Shown here piece after piece: positions 1 to 10,112 of a stretch of DNA of 64,000 nucleotides (its first letter is position 1; the number at the start of each line of letters is the position of its first letter). The position numbers and the translations under genes are program-made. Source of the stretch: Sinorhizobium terangae (GTDB lineage Bacteria > Pseudomonadota > Alphaproteobacteria > Rhizobiales > Rhizobiaceae); contig NZ_CP121659.1 in assembly GCF_029714365.1 (NCBI RefSeq), positions 3,495,001 to 3,559,000 of the forward strand, written 5' to 3'. Below the pieces are notes generated by a model that had not been told where the DNA came from, ran no database searches, and was given only the letters and a program-made list of their open reading frames with translations.

Positions 1-1111
<1,111 letters not shown>

Positions 1112-1154
1112 CAATATCCTCCCGACCTGCATTTCATCTCTCTCCCACTTAATA

Positions 1155-1170
1155 ATTGGAACGTTCCAAT
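1155..1170. promoter_or_regulatory. LacI-type operator, copy 1
   Basis: ATTGGAACGTTCCAAT is a perfect 16-bp palindrome with the central CG typical of LacI/GalR operators. It lies 44 bp before the regulator start and shares its core (GGAACGTTC) with the second palindrome near the divergent gene. Assignment to the neighbouring regulator is inference from position. Confidence 0.8.
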
Positions 1171-1371
1171 TTCGTCAAGAGGCTTTTGTTCACATTTTTA
1201 CGGCCCTGTACTTGGCTCTGGGGAACCAGTCAGCGCGACGCTAAACGGAAAATACGCTTGTTTTTTCGACACTTAGGTAGCATGACGACCCTTCCACATG
1301 AAAGGCGCCGGCCTTTGACGGGATCTAAAACGATCGCAATCAGATGCGGTGGCTGATTTTCGAACTTGATA

Positions 1372-1387
1372 TTTGGAACGTTCTAAA
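1372..1387. promoter_or_regulatory. LacI-type operator, copy 2
   Basis: TTTGGAACGTTCTAAA matches the copy at 1155-1170 over the GGAACGTTC core, with one imperfect pair in the palindrome. It lies 37 bp before the DUF993 start codon, a position suited to blocking transcription of that gene. The two sites are 217 bp apart, a distance compatible with looping by a tetrameric repressor. Confidence 0.75.
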
Positions 1388-1424
1388 TTATTCCATGGCG
1401 CAAACCTGAGGAGGATTCACGCTC

Positions 1425-2597
1425 ATGACCAGCCTGCTCCTGCCGCGCCAAGACGGCTCGCTAGAAACCTACCGGCTCCAGGGGACGCCGATCGCCCGGC
1501 CCACGAGTGTCCCGACTTTCAACCGCATCGCCTATGCGGCCGCGCATGTCGTTTCCGATCCGCTGCGTGACAGCGATCCTTGGGGAAGGCCGGCAATCGA
1601 CTGGGAAGCGACGATGGCCTTTCGCCATCACCTCTGGAGCCTCGGCTTCCGCATCGCCGAGGCGATGGACACTGCCCAGCGCGGCATGGGGCTTGCTTGG
1701 GCCGACGCGCAGGAGCTGATCCGCCGTTCGCTTGCCGAGGCGAAGAGTGTTGCGGGCGCCGATCTCGCCTGCGGCGCCGGCACCGACCATCTTTCTCCGG
1801 ACGCGGCGCGCTCGATCGAGGACGTCATCGCCGCCTATGAGGAGCAGATCGGATTCGTCGAGGGTGAGGGCGGCCGGGCGATCATGATGGCGAGCCGCGC
1901 TCTCGCCCGCATTGCACGATCGACCGACGACTACCGCCGTGTCTACGGCCATATCCTGCGCCAGGCCAAGGACAAGGTGGTGCTTCACTGGCTTGGCGAC
2001 ATGTTCGACCCACAGCTAAGGGGATACTGGGGATCGGAGAATTTCGAGGAAGCGCTGGAAACGGTACTGTCGATCATCTCCGAGAACAGCGCCAAGGTCG
2101 AAGGCATCAAGATATCGTTGCTCGACAACGCCAAGGAAGTGGCGCTGCGCAACGGCCTTCCAGAAGGCGTGCTCTGCTTCACCGGCGACGATTTCAACTA
2201 TGCGGAACTGATCGAGGGGGACGGCCAGAAATACAGCCATGCGCTGCTCGGCATCTTCGACGCCGTGGCGCCCTCGGCTTCAAAGGCGCTTGCCGCCCTG
2301 GCAGACGGCGATCTCACCACCTTCCGCAGTGTGATCGAGCCGACGGTGCCCTTGTCGCGCAAGATCTTCGAGGCGCCGACGCAATACTACAAGGCCGGCG
2401 TCGTCTTCCTCGCCTGGCTGAACGGCCACCAGCGCCATTTCACCCTGCCGGCCGGCCTGCAGTCCGCCCGCGGGCTCTTGCACTATGCTGACATCTTCCG
2501 GCTGGCTGACCGCGCCAATGTGCTCGACAAGCCGGAGTTGGCAGTGGCGCGGATGCGCAATTTTCTCGCCGTCCTCGGCGTCGAGCAGGCGGACTAG
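1425..2597 (+). CDS. DUF993 family protein (dihydrodipicolinate-synthase-like fold)
   Basis: 390 residues, recognised as the DUF993 family (often annotated as dihydrodipicolinate synthase family) from overall sequence; no experimentally fixed function is known to me. GAGGAGG lies about 10 nt before the ATG. The gene stands alone on the plus strand, divergent from a LacI regulator and an oxidoreductase. DUF993 genes commonly sit beside Gfo/Idh/MocA dehydrogenases and sugar-phosphate isomerase-like genes, so an aldolase-type step in a sugar or polyol catabolic route is a reasonable inference. Expression is probably controlled by the operator at 1372-1387. Confidence 0.85.
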   Translation: MTSLLLPRQDGSLETYRLQGTPIARPTSVPTFNRIAYAAAHVVSDPLRDSDPWGRPAIDWEATMAFRHHLWSLGFRIAEAMDTAQRGMGLAWADAQELIRRSLAEAKSVAGADLACGAGTDHLSPDAARSIEDVIAAYEEQIGFVEGEGGRAIMMASRALARIARSTDDYRRVYGHILRQAKDKVVLHWLGDMFDPQLRGYWGSENFEEALETVLSIISENSAKVEGIKISLLDNAKEVALRNGLPEGVLCFTGDDFNYAELIEGDGQKYSHALLGIFDAVAPSASKALAALADGDLTTFRSVIEPTVPLSRKIFEAPTQYYKAGVVFLAWLNGHQRHFTLPAGLQSARGLLHYADIFRLADRANVLDKPELAVARMRNFLAVLGVEQAD

Positions 2598-2659
2598 AGC
2601 GGGACGAGGAAAGTCCGAGGGTTCTCCGCCCGCATCCCGCTCTCTAACTCATTAGAATC

Positions 2660-2705
2660 GATCACGTTTATGATTTAGGTCGATTCGACCTAAATCATCG
2701 TGATC
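2660..2705. terminator. Long palindrome between convergent genes
   Basis: An almost perfect 46-nt inverted repeat: outer arms GATCACG/CGTGATC, inner 14-bp arms ATGATTTAGGTCGA/TCGACCTAAATCAT around a single T. It lies exactly between the convergent DUF993 and M3 peptidase genes and touches the peptidase stop codon. There is no run of T on either side, so it is a stem-loop that may end or stabilise both transcripts rather than a textbook intrinsic terminator. Confidence 0.55.
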
Positions 2706-4792
2706 TAAGTGGCGGGCGAGGGCGGCGCTACAGCCGCCAGCCCCTTCTTCTTCAGCATCGCGTCCGGATCCGGCAGCTTACCGCGGAAAGCCTTGTAGGC
2801 ATCCTCCGGATCAATGGCGCCGCCGACCGAATAGATGTTGTCCTTGAGCTTCTGCGCGGTCTGCGGATCGAACGGATTCCCGGTTTCCTCGAAGGCGGCG
2901 AAGGCGTCGGCGTCGAGCACCTCCGACCACATGTAGGAATAGTAGCCGGCGGAATAACCATCGCCGGAAAAGACGTGCAGAAAATGCGGGCTGCGATGGC
3001 GCATGACAATCGACTTCGGCATGCCGATCCTTTCCAGCGTCGCCGCTTCCAGCGCCATCGGCTCGGGGAGCGTTTCCGCCGTGTGATAGGCCATGTCAAC
3101 CAGCGCCGAGGAGGTGAATTCGACGGTTGCGAAGCCGGAATTGAAGGTTCTCGCCGCCAGCACCTTGTCGAGCAGGGCCTGCGGCATGGGCTCGCCGGTC
3201 TGATAGTGCACCGCATAGGTCCTGAGGATATCCGGCACCGTCAGCCAGTGCTCGTAGAGCTGCGAAGGCAGCTCGACGAAATCACGCGAAACGCCGGTGC
3301 CGGAGACGGACGGGTAGGTGACGTTGGAGAGCATGCCGTGGAGGGCATGGCCGAATTCATGGAACAGCGTGCGCGCGTCGTCAATCGAGAGCAGCGCCGG
3401 CTTGCCGTCGGCCGGCTTCGCAAAGTTGCAGACATTGTAGACGATCGGGATTTCGCCGATGCCGCCATTCTTCAGCTTCAGCCTGTGCTGCGACTGGAAT
3501 GAACTCATCCACGCGCCGGAACGCTTGGAGGAACGGGCGAAGTAATCGCCGAGGAACAGCGCCACCAGCTTGCCGGAGGCGTCGCGTATCTCGAAGACGC
3601 GCACATCGGGATGATAGGCGGGAACGCCCTTCTTCTCCGTGGCCGTCACGCCGAAAAGGCGATGGGCAACATCGAAGCAGGCGTCGATGATCTTCTCGAG
3701 CTGGAGATAGGGCTTCAGCTCGCTTTCCGAGAAGCTGAACTTTTCGGCGCGCAGCTTTTCCGCATAGTGGCGCCAATCCCAGGGCATGACCTCATGATTG
3801 CGGCCTTCGGCGGCGATCATCTTGGCAAGATCCGCCTCTTCCTCGCGGGCGCGCACCACAGCCCTTTCCCAGACCTGCATCAGCAGCCCGTTCACGGCAT
3901 CAGGAGTCTTTGCCATGGTGTCATCGAGCTTCAGCGCCGCGAAATTCTCGTAGCCGAGCAGCTTTGCCTTCTCGGCCCGGAGCGACAGCGTCTCGGCGAT
4001 GATACCGAGGTTGTCGGTCTCACCGCCGTTTTCACCGCGGGCCGTCCATGCCCTGAAGGCCTGCTCGCGAAGCTCGCGATTGTCGGAGAAGGTCAGGAAC
4101 GGTTCGATGATCGAGCGCGAGAGGGTGACCGCATATTTGCCGTCTTCGCCTCGGTCGCGGGCGGCGGCCGCCATGGCATCCTTGAGGAACTCCGGAAGGC
4201 CGGCGAGTTCCTCCTCGCTCGTCAGAAACAGGGCCCAGTTCTTCTCGTCGGCAAGCACGTTCTGACCGAACTTGGCGCCAAGGCCGGCAAGTTTCTCGTT
4301 GATGGCGGCAAGCCGCTCCTGCTCAGGCTTGTCGAGTTTGGCGCCCGATTTGACGAAGCCCTTCCAGTGGCGCTCGAGGACACGCATCGCCTCAAGGTCG
4401 AGGCCGAGCTCTTCCCGCTTCTCCCACAATGTGTCGATGCGGCTGAACAGGGCCGGATTCATCCCGATCTTCGAATAATGCCGCGACATCTTCGGCGCGA
4501 TCTCGCGCTCGAGGGCCTGAATCACGTCGTTGGTATGGGCGCCGGCCTTGTTCCAGAAAAGCGCCGAGACACGAGAAAGCTCGTCTCCGGCGATTTCGAG
4601 GGCGATGACCGTGTTTTCGAAGGTCGGCGCTTCCGGATTATGGGCGATCGCATCGATCTCCGCTTCATGGGCTGCGAGTGCCGCGTCGAAGGCGGGCGCG
4701 AAATCTTCGTCCTTCACCGCATCGAAGCGCGGCAGGCCTTCGTGTCCGGTCCAGTTCACCAGGGCAGGGTTGACCGAAGCGCTTGCAGTCAT
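2705..4792 (-). CDS. M3 family metallopeptidase (oligopeptidase A / dipeptidyl carboxypeptidase)
   Basis: 695-residue cytosolic zinc peptidase of family M3, the usual length for Dcp/PrlC-type enzymes. The zinc site HEFGH is at residues 478-482 inside FHEFGHALHG. It hydrolyses short peptides. The start is put at MTASASVNPAL (AAAGGA upstream); an open extension of 61 codons further upstream looks non-coding and has no family match. There is no signal peptide. I cannot distinguish oligopeptidase A (PrlC) from dipeptidyl carboxypeptidase (Dcp) with confidence, so no symbol is given. Its stop lies at the edge of the palindrome at 2660-2705. Confidence 0.92.
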   Translation of the reverse strand: MTASASVNPALVNWTGHEGLPRFDAVKDEDFAPAFDAALAAHEAEIDAIAHNPEAPTFENTVIALEIAGDELSRVSALFWNKAGAHTNDVIQALEREIAPKMSRHYSKIGMNPALFSRIDTLWEKREELGLDLEAMRVLERHWKGFVKSGAKLDKPEQERLAAINEKLAGLGAKFGQNVLADEKNWALFLTSEEELAGLPEFLKDAMAAAARDRGEDGKYAVTLSRSIIEPFLTFSDNRELREQAFRAWTARGENGGETDNLGIIAETLSLRAEKAKLLGYENFAALKLDDTMAKTPDAVNGLLMQVWERAVVRAREEEADLAKMIAAEGRNHEVMPWDWRHYAEKLRAEKFSFSESELKPYLQLEKIIDACFDVAHRLFGVTATEKKGVPAYHPDVRVFEIRDASGKLVALFLGDYFARSSKRSGAWMSSFQSQHRLKLKNGGIGEIPIVYNVCNFAKPADGKPALLSIDDARTLFHEFGHALHGMLSNVTYPSVSGTGVSRDFVELPSQLYEHWLTVPDILRTYAVHYQTGEPMPQALLDKVLAARTFNSGFATVEFTSSALVDMAYHTAETLPEPMALEAATLERIGMPKSIVMRHRSPHFLHVFSGDGYSAGYYSYMWSEVLDADAFAAFEETGNPFDPQTAQKLKDNIYSVGGAIDPEDAYKAFRGKLPDPDAMLKKKGLAAVAPPSPAT

Positions 4793-4883
4793 GAGAATTC
4801 CTTTCGCATGCAGGACCGGCGGACGCAGGAGATCATCGGCGTGCCGGCGGAGACGTTTGAAGTGGTTGGCAACCTGATCAACG

Positions 4884-5525
4884 TCAAGGCTTGCGCACCC
4901 CGAAAAGACCGGGCGCCGCATGCCAGACCGCCTGCGCGGCGAAACCGATGAACAGGAGGCCGGAAAGCCGGACAATGGCCAGTTCGTGACGGCGATAGAA
5001 GCGGCGCACGACGGACGCGCCGATGATCGCGATCAAAATCACGTCGGCGACGAGGAACCCGATGAGCGACACGGCGAGCAGCATCGGCAAGGCGTTGAAC
5101 TCGAGCGCATTGGCGGAACCGGCAAGCAGCGCCGTGAAGGTCGCCAGTGCCACCGGATAGCCTTTGGGATTGGTGAGCCCGAAAATCAGCCCGCGGCGCA
5201 GCGGTCGCTCCACCGTCAGCAGGGCGCGATTCTCGCCCTTCGGCCGGGCGCGAAGGGCGGTCCAGCCGATCCAGGCGAGATAGGCGCCGCAGAACAGGCC
5301 GAGAATGTCGAAGATTGCCGTGCCGATCGATCGCGCACCGACGATCGCGACAAGCGCCAGCGTCGACCAGACGATGTCGCCGGCGAGATGCCCGCCCATG
5401 AACAGCGCACCGGCCTTCCGGCCCTGGCCAGCACCGATGCCGAGCAGCGCCAGAAAGGCGGGGCCGGGGATCAGCGCATAGGAAAGCGCGGCGAGAAAGG
5501 CACTGACAAGAAGCGTCTCGGACAT
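4884..5525 (-). CDS. LysE/RhtB family amino-acid exporter
   Basis: 213-residue inner-membrane protein with about six hydrophobic helices. The N-terminus has the family hallmark PGPAFLALLGIGAGQGRKAG (residues 21-40) and a middle segment FGLTNPKGYP, both typical of LysE/RhtB exporters. It probably exports an amino acid or derivative; the substrate cannot be predicted. It lies 91 bp before the M3 peptidase on the same strand, so the two may share a transcript: peptide hydrolysis followed by export of surplus amino acids is an attractive but unproven link. Confidence 0.9.
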   Translation of the reverse strand: MSETLLVSAFLAALSYALIPGPAFLALLGIGAGQGRKAGALFMGGHLAGDIVWSTLALVAIVGARSIGTAIFDILGLFCGAYLAWIGWTALRARPKGENRALLTVERPLRRGLIFGLTNPKGYPVALATFTALLAGSANALEFNALPMLLAVSLIGFLVADVILIAIIGASVVRRFYRRHELAIVRLSGLLFIGFAAQAVWHAAPGLFGVRKP

Positions 5526-5630
5526 CTGGAATCCCCGTTTAGAGTCCGGCCATTCGAGCGTCCGGCAGTTACTCCGTCAAGCGGAAATGGATCGTGAAAC
5601 GGCGGCGCGACACCGCATTTTGTGGCATCA

Positions 5631-5717
5631 TCAGCGGCCACGTGATGGGTTGCGGAAGGTGAGGGCGTCGATCGTAGCGCGGATCAGGTCCGCAACGGCC
5701 CGAACGAATTTGCGCAT
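5631..5717 (-). CDS. Possible 28-residue small protein
   Basis: A short frame (MRKFVRAVADLIRATIDALT...) in the 378-bp gap between the LysE-type gene and leuB. The peptide looks like a basic amphipathic helix. The upstream sequence GAAAGAAAG is only a weak ribosome site. No homologue is recognised and codon use is not decisive. It is listed because the gap holds no other gene; it may be spurious. Confidence 0.25.
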   Translation of the reverse strand: MRKFVRAVADLIRATIDALTFRNPSRGR

Positions 5718-5822
5718 GGGACTTTCTTTCGCCTTTGCGCGACCCGGAACTGGTGTCGCCCAACACCTTCTCACAGGCGGACGAGCACGCCTGTTTCGCG
5801 GGGAACCCGCCGCGCCGCGCAC

Positions 5823-5844
5823 AAATCTTTCGTTACAAAGATTT
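5823..5844. repeat. AT-rich inverted repeat upstream of leuB
   Basis: AAATCTTT and AAAGATTT flank CGTTAC, a perfect 8-bp inverted repeat in an otherwise GC-rich leader, 60 bp before the leuB start. It could be a regulator site or an RNA hairpin. No poly-T follows and no known motif matches. Confidence 0.4.
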
Positions 5845-5903
5845 CCCTCGATACGAAGTTGCGCTAAGAACGCGCCCGAGTTTCCCCTTGAGAAGGACTA
5901 TCC

Positions 5904-7016
5904 ATGACTGTGCGCAAACTCTTCCTTCTGCCCGGCGACGGCATCGGCCCGGAAGCCATGGCGGAAGTCCGCAAAATCATCGCCTACATGAATGCCGAGC
6001 TTGGCGCCGGCTTCGCGACGGACGAGGGCCTTGTGGGCGGCTCGGCCTATGACGCCCATGGCGCGGCCATTTCGGAAGGGGACATGTCGAAGGCGCTTGC
6101 CGCCGATGCCGTGCTCTTCGGCGCCGTCGGTGGACCGAAGTGGGATGCGGTACCCTACGAGGTGCGGCCGGAAGCCGGTCTGCTGCGCCTGCGCAAGGAT
6201 CTGGAGCTCTTCGCCAACCTGCGGCCCGCCATCTGCTATCCGGCGCTTGCCAACGCCTCCTCGTTGAAGCCGGAGCTGGTCGAAGGCCTCGATATCCTCA
6301 TCGTGCGCGAACTGACCGGCGGCGTCTATTTCGGCGAGCCGAAGGAGATCATCGACCTCGGCAACGGCCAGAAGCGCGGCATCGACACGCAGGTCTACGA
6401 TACCTACGAGATCGAGCGCATCGCCGGCGTTGCCTTCGAACTCGCCCGCACGCGCAACAACCGTGTCTGCTCGATGGAAAAGCGCAATGTGATGAAATCG
6501 GGCGTGCTCTGGAACCAGGTCGTGACCGAAACGCACAAGGCGAAATATGCCGATGTGCAACTGGAGCATATGCTGGCGGATGCCGGCGGCATGCAGCTGG
6601 TGCGCCAGCCGAAGCAGTTCGACGTGATCGTCACCGACAACCTCTTCGGCGACATGCTGTCCGACGTCGCCGCCATGCTCACCGGTTCGCTCGGCATGCT
6701 GCCTTCCGCCTCGCTCGGCGCGCCGGATCCGAAGACCGGCAAGCGCAAGGCGCTCTACGAGCCCGTGCACGGCTCGGCACCGGACATTGCCGGCAAGGGC
6801 ATTGCCAACCCGATCGCCATGATCGCCTCCTTCGCCATGTGCCTGCGCTATTCCTTCAACCTCGTGAAGGAAGCCGACAACCTCGAAAAGGCGATCGCCA
6901 ACGTGCTCGACAAGGGCATCCGCACCGGCGACATTATGGCGGAAGGCGCTCGCCAGGTCGGCACCACCGAGATGGGCGACGCGATCCTCGCCGAGTTCAA
7001 GGCGCTTTCGGCCTGA
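5904..7016 (+). CDS. leuB: 3-isopropylmalate dehydrogenase
   Basis: 370 residues. It oxidises and decarboxylates (2R,3S)-3-isopropylmalate to 2-oxoisocaproate with NAD+, the third committed step of leucine synthesis, in the cytosol. Visible landmarks: the GDGIGPE nucleotide-binding start (11-17), substrate-binding arginines in [15 protein letters not shown] (94-108), [10 protein letters not shown] (135-144), and the metal-binding aspartates in [11 protein letters not shown] (244-254). AGAAGGA precedes the ATG. It is monocistronic, closed by a strong intrinsic terminator at 7072-7107. leuA and leuCD are not nearby, as is usual in rhizobia. Confidence 0.97.
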   Translation: MTVRKLFLLPGDGIGPEAMAEVRKIIAYMNAELGAGFATDEGLVGGSAYDAHGAAISEGDMSKALAADAVLFGAVGGPKWDAVPYEVRPEAGLLRLRKDLELFANLRPAICYPALANASSLKPELVEGLDILIVRELTGGVYFGEPKEIIDLGNGQKRGIDTQVYDTYEIERIAGVAFELARTRNNRVCSMEKRNVMKSGVLWNQVVTETHKAKYADVQLEHMLADAGGMQLVRQPKQFDVIVTDNLFGDMLSDVAAMLTGSLGMLPSASLGAPDPKTGKRKALYEPVHGSAPDIAGKGIANPIAMIASFAMCLRYSFNLVKEADNLEKAIANVLDKGIRTGDIMAEGARQVGTTEMGDAILAEFKALSA

Positions 7017-7071
7017 TCCGGCACAACGACGCCTGACGTTCTTCCTTCGGCTCACGCCGATGAGGTTCGAC

Positions 7072-7107
7072 AAAAACACCTCCGGAGACGCTTCCGGAGG
7101 TGTTTTT
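7072..7107 (+). terminator. Intrinsic terminator of leuB
   Basis: A perfect 15-bp stem (AAAAACACCTCCGGA with its complement) around a 6-nt loop, ending in TTTTT, 56 bp after the leuB stop. The symmetrical A and T runs would let it work in both directions. Confidence 0.9.
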
Positions 7108-7170
7108 CATTCGGGTCTTGATTTCGTCGCGATCGGCTTCACATGCAGGAGGATGCCGAACAGGTCGGAT

Positions 7171-7869
7171 ATGAATCAACCGCTTGCTTCCACAGCCTGG
7201 ATCTTCCTGACGACGCTGCTGCTCGTGCTCGCATTCGTCCCCTTCGATCCGCAATTGTCGCATTGGGCTCAGAACCTGCCGGACGAGATCGTCGAGTTCA
7301 ACCGGGAGATCACCGATATCGGCAGCGCGGCCTGGATGATCTACACGTCGGCCCTGCTTCTGCTCGTCGCCTTCATTGTCCGACGTACGGCGCATCAGGA
7401 CGCGCTTCGGCACAAGGCTCGAACCGCGCGCAATCTGTCCGCCTATTTTCTTCTGACGATCGGCACGGCAAGCACGGTGGTGCATGGACTGAAATTCCTG
7501 ATCGGCCGCGCACGCCCGGAACTTTTCGCTGAATACGGCGCCTACAGCCTCACGCCCTTCACGAGCGACCGGCTGTTTGAAAGCTTCCCTTCGGGTCATT
7601 CAACGGCCGCCGGCGCCCTGTTCGGTGCCTTCGCGATGCTGATGCCGCAGTTGAGGCCCGTGTTTCTGATCCTGGCGCTGGCGATCGGCGTCTCGCGGGT
7701 GATCGTCGGCGCGCACTATCCGAGCGATGTCGCCGCCGGCCTGCTGCTCGGTCTTTGGGTCGCGATTATGGTCGCCTTCGTTTTTGCCCGGCAAGGCTGG
7801 CTCTTCCGGCTGGACGCAGGCGGCTGGCCGGCGCCGAAAAGAGCGATTTCCCAGCAAAAGGAAAAATAA
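7171..7869 (+). CDS. PAP2-family membrane phosphatase
   Basis: 232 residues with several membrane helices and the three PAP2 phosphatase motifs: K-x6-RP in KFLIGRARP, PSGH in FPSGHSTAAG, and SR-x5-H-x3-D in SRVIVGAHYPSD. The active site should face the periplasm; substrates of such enzymes are lipid phosphates such as undecaprenyl pyrophosphate, phosphatidic acid or lipid A phosphates. The start is taken at MNQPLAS; longer frames would begin inside the leuB terminator. A second in-frame ATG at 7153 has GGAGG directly abutting it, too close to serve it. Cell-envelope lipid recycling is likely but the exact substrate is open. Confidence 0.88.
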   Translation: MNQPLASTAWIFLTTLLLVLAFVPFDPQLSHWAQNLPDEIVEFNREITDIGSAAWMIYTSALLLLVAFIVRRTAHQDALRHKARTARNLSAYFLLTIGTASTVVHGLKFLIGRARPELFAEYGAYSLTPFTSDRLFESFPSGHSTAAGALFGAFAMLMPQLRPVFLILALAIGVSRVIVGAHYPSDVAAGLLLGLWVAIMVAFVFARQGWLFRLDAGGWPAPKRAISQQKEK

Positions 7870-7896
7870 AAAAGCCGGCGCGGAAGACCGCGCCGG
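7864..7896 (-). terminator. Intrinsic terminator for the MHS transporter gene
   Basis: Read on the minus strand, a 9-bp GC stem (CCGGCGCGG/CCGCGCCGG, loop TCTT) is followed by a T-rich tail (TTTTTTATTTTTC). It is 62 bp after the stop of the minus-strand transporter and abuts the end of the PAP2 gene. Confidence 0.85.
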
Positions 7897-7958
7897 AGTC
7901 AGGAGAGTTCGCCGGCGGGATGAGGAACGGGCTCTCCGCCCGCATCCCGCATCGTGAT

Positions 7959-9848
7959 TTAGTCCATGGCGTGGATATCGCGGTCCTTGGTCTCGGGCAG
8001 GAACAACAGGCCGATGACCAGTGTGATGCCGGCGAAGACGATCGGATACCAGAGGCCGTAATAGATGTCGCCCCGGGCCGCGCTCATCGCGAAGGCCGTT
8101 GCCGGCAGCAGCCCACCGAACCAGCCGTTGCCGATATGGTAGGGCAACGACATGCCGGTGTAGCGGATACGGGTCGGGAAGAGCTCGACCAGCAGAGCCG
8201 CGATCGGGCCGTAGACCATCGTCACATAGATGACGAGGACGCTCAGCACGGCGATGATCGTCGTCCAGTTGACGCGGGCCGGATCGGCCACCATCGTGAA
8301 GGCGCCGCCCTTGTCGATCGCATAGACCGCCATTTCCTTGGCGCCGCCGACTTCTTCCTTCGTCAGCAGCTTGTCGGCAACCAGCTTGTCGGCCGGTACC
8401 ATGGCCTTTTCGCCAGCGCGGACAGCAGCGGCGTCAAGCGCCAGTTCCGGATTGGCCGCGACGAAGGCGTCGAGCTTGGAATCCGGCACCTTGGCGACAC
8501 CGCGCACGAGCGGGTAGCCGGCGGCCTGCAGCGCCATGTTGACCTGCTTGCTGAAGGCCGCGTCCTCGGCCTTCGCCTTGTCGCCGGCGGCAATCGCATC
8601 GTAGCTGGTGATCGTCGTTTCGCCGATCTTGACGGTCGCCGGTGTTCCCGCCGCCGCAGTGCTCACGACGTCATAGGGAACGGAGTTCTTGGTCAGGAAA
8701 GCAGTCGCGATGTCGCACGAGCTCGTGAACTTCTGCACGCCTGTCGGGTTGAACTGGAAATTGCAGTTGCCGGGAGCCGCCGTAACCGTGGCGCGGACAT
8801 TCTCCTGGGCCTCGGCAAGCGCCGGGTTTCCGGCCCAGGTCAGCGCCTTGAACAGCGGGAAGTAGGTGAGCATGGCAAGCAGCAGGCCCGCCATGATGAT
8901 CGGCTTGCGACCGATCTTGTCCGACAGCCAGCCGAAGACGACGAAGAAACCAGTGCCGATGAGCAGCGATGCGGCCACCATCAGGTTGGCCGACTGGCCG
9001 TCCACCTTCAGGACGCCCGTGAGGAAGAAAAGCGCGTAAAACTGGCCCGAGTACCAGACGACCGCCTGGCCGACCACCGCACCGAAGAGTGCCAGAATGG
9101 CAATCTTGGCATTCTTCCACTGGCCGAAGGCTTCCGTCAGAGGCGCTTTCGAGCCCTTGCCCTCTTCCTTCATCTTCTTGAAGGCGGGCGATTCGTTCAT
9201 CTTCAGGCGGATCCAGACGGAAACGCCGAGAAGCACGCAGGAAAGCAGGAACGGCACGCGCCAGCCCCACTCGGCGAAGGCTTCCTTGCCGACCGCGAAC
9301 TGCACGAGCAGGATCACCACCAGCGACAGGAAGAGACCGAGCGTTGCCGTCGTCTGGATCCACGAGGTGAAGTAGCCACGGCGCCCGTGCGGTGCGTGTT
9401 CAGCAACGTAGGTCGCGGCACCGCCATATTCGCCGCCAAGCGCCAGGCCCTGCAGCAGGCGCAGACCGATCAGGATGATCGGCGCGCTGATGCCGATGGA
9501 GGCCGAACCCGGCAGGACACCGACCAGGAAGGTCGACAGACCCATGATCAGGATGGTGACAAGGAACGTATATTTGCGGCCGACGAGGTCGCCGAGACGG
9601 CCGAAAACAAGCGCGCCGAACGGGCGCACCAGGAAGCCGGCCGCAAAAGCGAGCAACGCGAAGATGGACTGCGTTGTGGACGGATACTGGCTGAAGAAGG
9701 TCGCGCCGATATAAAGAGCAAGCGAACCATAAAGGTAGAAATCGTACCATTCGAAGACGGTACCGAGCGACGAAGCGAGGATAACTTTCCTCTCCTCACC
9801 GGTCATGGGGCCGGCTTTTGCGCCGTCCACGGTTGCGACATTTGCCAT
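7959..9848 (-). CDS. MHS-family MFS transporter with large periplasmic insertion
   Basis: 629 residues, about 190 more than a normal metabolite:H+ symporter. The N-half is standard: TSSLGTVFEWYDFYLYG-like start (here ASSLGTVFEWYDFYLYGSL, 25-43), GRLGDLVGRK (83-92) and ALGGEYGGAATYVAEH. The predicted helix 9 ends near residue 336 and helix 10 begins near 529; the segment between is hydrophilic, alanine/lysine/aspartate-rich and carries two cysteines (362, 378). By MFS topology this loop faces the periplasm. The family transports carboxylates, betaines or shikimate-like compounds; the substrate here is unknown. The start at MANVATV has GGAGG about 9 nt upstream. Confidence 0.9.
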   Translation of the reverse strand: MANVATVDGAKAGPMTGEERKVILASSLGTVFEWYDFYLYGSLALYIGATFFSQYPSTTQSIFALLAFAAGFLVRPFGALVFGRLGDLVGRKYTFLVTILIMGLSTFLVGVLPGSASIGISAPIILIGLRLLQGLALGGEYGGAATYVAEHAPHGRRGYFTSWIQTTATLGLFLSLVVILLVQFAVGKEAFAEWGWRVPFLLSCVLLGVSVWIRLKMNESPAFKKMKEEGKGSKAPLTEAFGQWKNAKIAILALFGAVVGQAVVWYSGQFYALFFLTGVLKVDGQSANLMVAASLLIGTGFFVVFGWLSDKIGRKPIIMAGLLLAMLTYFPLFKALTWAGNPALAEAQENVRATVTAAPGNCNFQFNPTGVQKFTSSCDIATAFLTKNSVPYDVVSTAAAGTPATVKIGETTITSYDAIAAGDKAKAEDAAFSKQVNMALQAAGYPLVRGVAKVPDSKLDAFVAANPELALDAAAVRAGEKAMVPADKLVADKLLTKEEVGGAKEMAVYAIDKGGAFTMVADPARVNWTTIIAVLSVLVIYVTMVYGPIAALLVELFPTRIRYTGMSLPYHIGNGWFGGLLPATAFAMSAARGDIYYGLWYPIVFAGITLVIGLLFLPETKDRDIHAMD

Positions 9849-10112
9849 TTTGATGATCCTCCACTCCAAATTGGCATATTGGAGCGCCCATTCCCCGATC
9901 CGACGTTCCTCCCTGAACATCCGGACGTGGTGCGCCTTGTATGAAGATGTCAGAAAAGTAGTGCGCGAGGCAGCGATGCTTTCGGCTTATGACTTTGGTC
10001 TAATGCGGCGATCGGGCGCGCCGCCGGGGGGGATCACGCAAAAGTGCGGCGCGGCTCCCGCACTTTCGGCGCTGATGGCCGGGAAGCTATGGTGGCGGAC
10101 AAGGGCCGCGGC
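9849..10112. other. Intergenic region upstream of the asd promoter
   Basis: About 260 bp between the MHS transporter start and the asd promoter. It must contain the transporter promoter on the minus strand. Several open frames cross it, but none has a ribosome site or recognisable product. Nothing else is seen. Confidence 0.5.

Noticed and set aside
3611..4951. 446-codon open frame antisense to the M3 peptidase
   Set aside because: Low-complexity Arg/Gly/His-rich translation, no ribosome site, wholly inside a conserved gene on the other strand; a GC-rich shadow.
7755..9944. 729-codon open frame antisense to the MHS transporter
   Set aside because: Arg/Asp/His-rich product with no family match; the opposite strand is a clear transporter.
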